A stretch of 64,000 bases of DNA from Petunia secreta (taxonomy: Eukaryota > Streptophyta > Magnoliopsida > Solanales > Solanaceae): contig JARKIP010000033.1 of the NCBI GenBank assembly GCA_029990175.1, forward strand, positions 17,343,001 to 17,407,000, given 5' to 3'. Position 1 is the stretch's first letter. Each line of letters begins with the position of its first letter. This document shows positions 58,167 to 64,000 of the stretch, one piece after another. Both the position numbers and the translations under genes were made by a program. Under the pieces are notes generated by a model. That model ran no database searches. It saw only the letters and a list, made by a program, of their open reading frames with translations, and was not told the DNA's origin.

Positions 58167-60060
58167 CTAATGTGGCATGACACGACGCCAACCAATCCAT
58201 GCCAATAATAACATCCAAATCAACCATATCTAGGATTAGAAGATCTACCAGTGTCTCACAACCCGCAAAAGATATGGTACAAACTGGATAAACTCGATCC
58301 ACGATGATAATGTCTCTAATAGGAGTAGAAACACAGAATGGATCACGAAGACACATATAATCGACATGAAAACCCGAAGCAAAATAAGGAGATACATGTG
58401 AATATGTAGATCCTGGATCCACCAAAGAATATGCATCTCGACCACAAACAGATAAAATACCTGTCACAACAGCTGGTGATGCCTCGGCACCCTGCCTGGC
58501 CGGCAATGCATATAGCTGTCTCTGCGGCTGAGCTGAGCCACTACCCTGACGACCACCTCTAGAGGGACCACTAGGACCACGTCCACGATCTCTACCGGGT
58601 GGTGGTGCACCTCTAGCTGGCTGAGACCCTGGAGGGGCACCCTGAGGCTGCTGCTGCATAGGCGATGGAAGGCGAGGGAAGGGGCGGCTACTGCCCTGCT
58701 GAAGGAGATAAGGGCAATCCTTCTTATGATGCCCTGGATCCTGACAGATAAAGCAGCCTGGAGCAAATCTATGCTGATCAAACTGAGACTGATCCCGCGG
58801 GTGAAACCAAAACTGACCCTGAGAAGAAGTAGGCGCGTTTTGAGAACCACGCACTGGAAACGGAGCTGGTCTGACAGGAGGCCTACTCTGCTGCTGATAA
58901 CTCCTACCTCCATGCGAGGTACTAGAAAGCACTGGACCACGAGATCTCTTACTCTCCCGCTTTAACTCCTCCATCTCCAATCTATGATAGGCCTCATAAC
59001 TCCTGGCAATATCGACAGCGACATCAAATAGAGTACCAGCCTCAATCTCACGAGCCATCTGGGACCGCAAATGAGGAGAAAGCCGATCAATAAAACGTCT
59101 GACCCTCTCAGTGGGCTCCTGCACAAGATCTGGAGCATAGCTGGACATCTCTGAAAATAAAAGCTCGTACTCCGTGACTGACAAGTTACCCTGTCCAATC
59201 CTCTCAAATTGTCTCCTCTTCTCATCCTGCTGACTGCGAGGGAAAAACTTCTCCATGAATTGATGAGAGAACTCACTCCAGGTCAGCTTAGGTAAGCCCT
59301 GCCTAGCTGATCGGAGTGCGGTCCACCAAGCTAAAGCAAGACCCTCAAGCTGGAAGGCAGTATAATCAGCTCCATACTGCTCAAGATATCCAAGGGCCTC
59401 TAAGATACGCTGACATTGATCAAGAAACTCACGAGGCTTAAGCTTATCTGATTTCTGACCAGAGAACTTCAGAGGACTAAGTCGGGTGAAATAATGCAAC
59501 CTTGCCGGATCATAAACCTGACCTGCTACCTGGACTTGCTGAGTAGCCTGAACAACCGGAGGTACAACACCCGCTACCTCTGGAGCATGACCATCTGGAA
59601 CATGAACTTCTGGGGCTACCTGTGGAGCTGGAATGGGGGCTTCCTGAACCTAAGAACCAATATCTACCGCAGCCTGAGGAGCAGCCTGAGGGATAGGAGC
59701 ATCTACAGCAGCCTGAGGAATAGGAGCATCCACAGCAGCCTGAGGAATATGAGCATCTACAGCAGCCTGAGGAATAGGAGGTCCCTGGGGCATCTGCGTC
59801 GCTAAGAATCTCATAAAAGCGTCATGAAGTGAGGGGGGGACGAATAAGCCCTCCTCCCCCTGCCTAGCAATAGCTGGCACTACCGGAACCTCTACAGAAG
59901 GATCAACACGATCCACCATCCTCGCGGCCTGGGCAACTCTACCTCTGCCTCGACCACGACTTCTATCGCGGCCAACACCGCCAACACGCGGAGCAGCAGA
60001 AAAAGGGGCGACCGCTGGCTCCTCCGCCTCTCGCAACACATTCGCGCGCATTCCCACCAT
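58167..60060 (-). pseudogene. Family B gag-protease, one in-frame stop, cut by element C
   Basis: A start codon at 60060 opens a frame that holds to the element C insertion except for one TAG at 59650-59652. N-terminal region: basic RDRSRGRGRGRVAQ, then imperfect IPQAAVDA repeats. Gag core: LHYFTRLSPLKFSG, FLDQCQRILEALGY, LALAWWTALRSAR, EFSHQFMEKFFP. The zinc knuckle CFICQDPGHHKKDC is a perfect CX2CX4HX4C. Protease: active site LVDPGSTYSHVS and IIGMDWLASCHATLDC near the break. It forms the capsid, binds RNA and processes the polyprotein in active relatives. It is the best-preserved gag here. Confidence 0.94.
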
Positions 60061-60236
60061 TTACTGCGGAAAATTAAAAATATTTAACTTCAGATAAGAA
60101 GAATCACGCATGACAGGGAAAAAAAAGAAGGGAAACTGCCTAAATGCCATTATAGCCTCTCGTAGATAGGTACGGACGTCACCGCCCGATCAGCGGGACT
60201 ATTAGACACTATCATGATCAGGAAAGACTCTAAACC
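60061..60236 (-). other. Family B leader
   Basis: Noncoding leader between PBS and gag. It shares 'ctcgtagataggtacggacgtc' style sequence with the family A leaders (23650, 28650), where it reads in the opposite orientation. Confidence 0.7.
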
Positions 60237-60252
60237 GGGCTCTGATACCAAC
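60237..60252 (-). other. Primer binding site, family B
   Basis: Minus strand GTTGGTATCAGAGCCC next to the LTR end; tRNA-iMet type. Confidence 0.88.
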
Positions 60253-61625
60253 TGACACGACCCGAATTCTCGGTTAGGCCGTGCGGGCACCCGACCACCT
60301 CCCCTAAACCTGTCGGGCGAACCCTATTAATAGAATCGATATAAATTGCAAAGAATTACCTTGAAATGAAAATGAACCAAATTTTAATAACATGAGATAA
60401 CTCTTAAGGATAGACAAACATACAAGCTGTCTGAATGATACAACTAACTACCCAGAATACACAATTTTAAAGGTTTCCAGATCAGACATCTAAGAAGGCC
60501 AAAAGATATACACATCTCCCAAAGGGAGCAAAAGTAAGGAAAATTGTAATATCTGAAGTCGGTGGCCGCAATGAATAGGATGGCTCACCGTAGACAGCTG
60601 AGAAGGTACTACTCCTCAATCACGGCGCGACTGGCTGGGTCCTGGTGCAGAATCTGTCGAACGAAAAGAAAACACAAGGACAAATAGGGGGTGAGTCATG
60701 AGGACTCAATAAGTGTGAACAAACTAGCAACCTCAAAAAATAGATACGCTAGTAAGGGAAACGGAACCAGACAACAATCAACAAATAAGCAATGCACATA
60801 TAAGCAGAACATTATTCATGTACAAAAAAAATCTACTCAATAGTATGAAATGAAATGGAATGGGATGAAATGAAATAAAATGAAATGAGATGAAATGCAA
60901 TGAGATGCAAAGGGTCACATGTGCCCATAATCCCATCCGGAAGCGGAATTTTCCTGCATTCGAGGGGAATCCAATCTGCTAACCAACTGGAGCGGAATAC
61001 TCTTCCTATTTCTTTTCAAACTTTTCTCTTTGCTGTATTGGTTCAAATGTTTCTGCGTGTATATGTACTTGATGATGCTAAGGGATTTAATCCCTTAGCT
61101 TAACCGACAATGTGATTTTGTATTTTTTTTTAATAAATTCGCTACGACGATTAAAATTAAAATGGAACTCTAGAGAAGTCGAAATGATCCCAAATTTTTT
61201 AAGTAAGTTATACAAAATATATGTAACATACTCGCGAAGAGGGATCCCAAATCGGATTCTCGAAACTCAAGATGTGAATTTAAAGTAAAAGGTCAAATTA
61301 TTTGACTTTCGGTATTTTTGCGGAAACTAGCCTAACAACATCGAAATTCACTTTCGAAAAATTACAAAAGTCACAAATAATCATACGAACCTAACGGCGC
61401 TTTCAGATTTCGAATCGGAGCTTATTCACCCAAACCGAGCTCAAAAATCTCTTTTTAATATTTATTGACAATAAAAATTGAAACCTCCTTCCGATGCCTA
61501 CCAAACGAGGTCTGATTTAGCTCAAATTTTACAGACAGGTCCTAATGGACCTTACGAATATTTTAAAATTATCAGCACGCCAATCGGAGTACTTACTTCC
61601 GAAACGACTGACCGAGGTCGTTTCA
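60253..61625 (-). mobile_element. Family B LTR copy B2, internally deleted and shared by two internal regions
   Basis: Both termini intact (TGAAACGACC at 61625, GGTCGTGTCA at 60253) but only 1373 bp. A ~870-bp deletion joins the brick array (61003) to 'ttcctatttctttt', compared with 43783 and 44658 in B1. A PBS adjoins one side and a PPT the other, so it is the 5' LTR of the element to its left and the 3' LTR of the one to its right. Confidence 0.92.
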
Positions 61626-61663
61626 TTCTCCTCCACTTAGACTCTCGTTCGTCCTCGAACGAG
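61626..61663 (-). promoter_or_regulatory. Polypurine tract and pre-PPT hairpin, family B copy 2
   Basis: Minus strand: CTCGTTCG-AGGA-CGAACGAG (61644-61663) and GTGGAGGAGAA before the LTR. Confidence 0.78.
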
Positions 61664-61759
61664 CAAGAGTCTAAAATAGATTTTACACCTCTAATGAGAA
61701 TGCTTACACAAATTTCAATGACATTTATTACGAAACCAAAATCATATACAATGATTAGA

Positions 61760-64000
61760 ACTTTTAGGCTTTAAAGATCAAGATCGAACCTGAATCGTCA
61801 AAAAGGTAAGAATACTTCTCACGCATACTGGACTCAAGCTCCCAAGTGTCCTCCTCATGAGGACGATTATTCCATCTAACTCGAACCATCGGAATCTACT
61901 TCAAACGAAGCTTCCGGATATCACGCGCTACTATAGCAACTGGAAACTCCTCGTAAGCCAGATTCACATCTAGCTGAGCAGGGTCTAATTCGATCACTTT
62001 GGAAGGATCTCGGATACACTTTCGAAGCATCGATACATGGAAAACTGGGTGAACTGGCATAGAAGCTGGCAAGTCGAGCCGATAAGCTACCTTACCAATA
62101 CGCTTCTCAATACGGAAAGGGCCAATGAACCTGGGACTAAGCTTTCCTTTCCTACCAAATCTCTTTACACCTTGCATCGGTGACACTTTAAGAAATACCA
62201 TGTCCCCGACCTCGAACTCTAACTCTCGGCTCCTCCAGTTCGAATATGAAATCTGCCTACTATGGGCGGTCCGTAAACGATCCTGAATAACACGAACAAC
62301 CTCAAGAGTCTGACGAACCATATCTGAACTCATCGCCTTGACATCTCGAGACTCAAACTAGCCAATAGGAGAACGACATCGACGACCGTATAAAGCCTCA
62401 AATGGTGCCATCTGAATAGAAGATTGATAGCTATTATTATAAGAGAACTCTGCTAACGCCAAATGATCATCCCAGTAACCCCCGAAGTCAAGTGCACAAG
62501 CTCTCAACATGTCTTTCAGAATTTGAATAACCCACTCGGACAGACCATCAGTCTGAGGATGGAATGTCGTGCTAAGCTGCACCTGGGTCTCCAACTCTCT
62601 CTGAAAAGACTGCCAGAACTGAGAAGTAAACTGGGAACCACGATCTGAGATAATAGATACAGGAGTACCATGCAGCCTAACCACTTGCTCAATGAAAATC
62701 CGCGCCAGTCTCTGAGCTGAATCAGTAGTCTTTACCGGGATAAAGTGAGCTGATTTAGTCAGTCGGTCGACAATGACCCAGACTGAATCATGGCGCCGCA
62801 GGGTCTTTGGCAGACCAACTATAAAATCCATCGTGATGAGCTCCCACTTCCACTCGGGAATGGGCAATGCCTGAGCTAGCCCTGCTGGTCTCCGGTGCTC
62901 GAACTTAACCTGCTAACAGTTCAAGCAACGAGATACATAATCAAATACATCTCTCTTCATCCCCTTCCACTAGTATAGCTCTCGGAGGTCCTGATACATT
63001 TTTATAATACCAGGATAAATGAAATAACGCGAGCTATGAGCTTCACCGAGCACTGACTGCCTCAAATCCCCAACATCAGGAACACAGAGTCGACCATTAA
63101 ACCGAAGAATTCCATCTGAATCAACCTCGAAGGAGGGAACTCCTCTACTTAGGACACGACCACGCAACTCCTGCAGATGAGGATCCTTGAACTATCTTCC
63201 CTTAATCTGACTGACTAAGGAAGACTGAGCTGAAATACACGCTAAGACTCGACTGGAGTCTGGGAGAAGAAATCTCACGCCAAAGTCGCCAAGGGACAGC
63301 AATTCTCGAGCCAATGGTCTCATATCAGCATAAAGAAAAGCCATGCTGCCCATGGACTTCCTGCTCAAAGCATCTGCTACCACGTTCGCCTTCCCAGGAT
63401 GATAATGGATAGTGAGATCATAATCTTTAATCAATTCAAGCCACCTCCGCTGTCGGCCGTTAAGATCTTTCTGAGAGAGAAGATACTGCAGACTCTTATG
63501 ATCCGTATACACCTCACAAGGCTCGCCATAAAGGTAATGCCTCCATATCTTCAAAGCAAAGACCACAGCTACCAATCGTGAGTTGGATAATTCTTTTCAT
63601 TCGGCTTTAACTGTCTGGAAGCATAAGCAATTACCTTCCCGTGCTTCATAAGAACACAACCAAGGCCCACACGAGATGCATCACAATAAACTACGAATCC
63701 ACCAGTGCCCGAAGGAAGGGATAGCACTGGAGCTGAATTCAATAAGGCCTTAAGCTTCTGGAAGCTGGCTTCACACTTATCGGACCATCGAAACTGAACC
63801 GCCTTCTGCGTCAGGCGAGTCAGGGGAGCTGCAATAGCAGAGAACTTCTCCACAAACCTCCGATAATAACCTGCCAACCCAAGGAGTCTGCGAATCTCTG
63901 TCGGAGTAGTAGGACAAGGCCATTTCTGCACTGCTTCAATCTTCTTCGGATCAACCTCGATACCTTCACTAGATACCACGTGACCCAAAAATGCTACAAA
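61760..64000 (-). pseudogene. Family B pol, second copy, runs off the window
   Basis: Nearly identical to 45400-47630. Minus-strand order from the edge: GHVVSSEGIEVDPKK (RT end), RNase H with VVYCDASRVGLGCV, a break at 63569, YHPGKANVVADALSRK, integrase HHCC with stops at 62970 and ~62914, core DRLTKSAHF / ISDRGSQF / DGLSEW, then chromodomain. The shared defects are the deletion/frameshift after THDW and both TAG codons in the zinc region. Additional stops here (62358 and 61896) are absent from copy 1. It is dead and truncated by the window edge. Confidence 0.92.

Larger units (their letters stand above)
43035..61625 (-). mobile_element. Family B element 1 (LTR B2 to LTR B1) hosting element C
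   Basis: 5' LTR B2, PBS, gag-protease, insertion C, pol, PPT, 3' LTR B1. Without C the element is about 8.95 kb. The left flank GTCCC lies in copia; no matching duplication can be sought because B2 continues into a second copy. Confidence 0.9.

Noticed and set aside
60253..61625. LTR B2 as a solo LTR
   Set aside because: It has a PBS on one side and a PPT on the other, so it joins two internal regions.

Overview
This window is plant nuclear DNA made almost entirely of transposable elements; I see no host gene I would defend. The plant assignment rests on Ty3/gypsy (Tekay/Del-like, with a C-terminal chromodomain) and Ty1/copia polyproteins, initiator tRNA-Met primer sites, a Stowaway MITE, and RTE-type LINE copies ending in (TTG)n. 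That LINE tail and the style of the LTR ends recall Solanaceae repeats. This family-level placement is from memory and is an inference.

Region 1 (1-15510) is an old mosaic. It holds a truncated copia 3' end with its LTR, a 5'-truncated RTE LINE insertion with a perfect 17-bp target-site duplication, and a 4.4-kb element with diverged terminal inverted repeats, two 66-bp minisatellites and exon-like remnants. It also holds a Mutator-type MITE, a longer RTE LINE, an antisense L1 LINE, LTR-leader-like sequence and a Stowaway MITE.

Region 2 (15510-40474) is a Tekay-like array ('family A'). Its LTRs are about 3.4-3.6 kb when not truncated. The internal regions carry only decayed gag and no recognisable pol, so A looks like a non-autonomous derivative. 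An outer element (LTRs 19990-23580 and 36861-40474) is split in gag by a 10.2-kb insertion flanked by TGCGC. The right half of this outer element recurs upstream (15510-23580), about 16.87 kb away, and shares an LTR with it. This fits unequal LTR-LTR recombination.

Region 3 (40475-43034) is a minus-strand copia remnant cut on both sides by LTRs. Region 4 (43035-64000) is a second array ('family B', minus strand) with related LTR ends and a recognisable but disabled gag-pol; B is a plausible autonomous relative of A. A recent third element ('family C', 48531-58161, TSD ACAAT) sits in the B protease region. B's LTR at 60253-61625 is shared with a second pol copy that runs off the window and carries the same inactivating mutations.

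The most interesting signal is at the 3' ends of these elements. A hairpin with an AGGA loop lies just upstream of the polypurine tract, and a second hairpin forms the first ~25 nt of the LTR. Both recur across families with paired base changes that preserve the stems. Family A LTRs also contain a complete second hairpin-PPT-LTR-start cassette inside U3.
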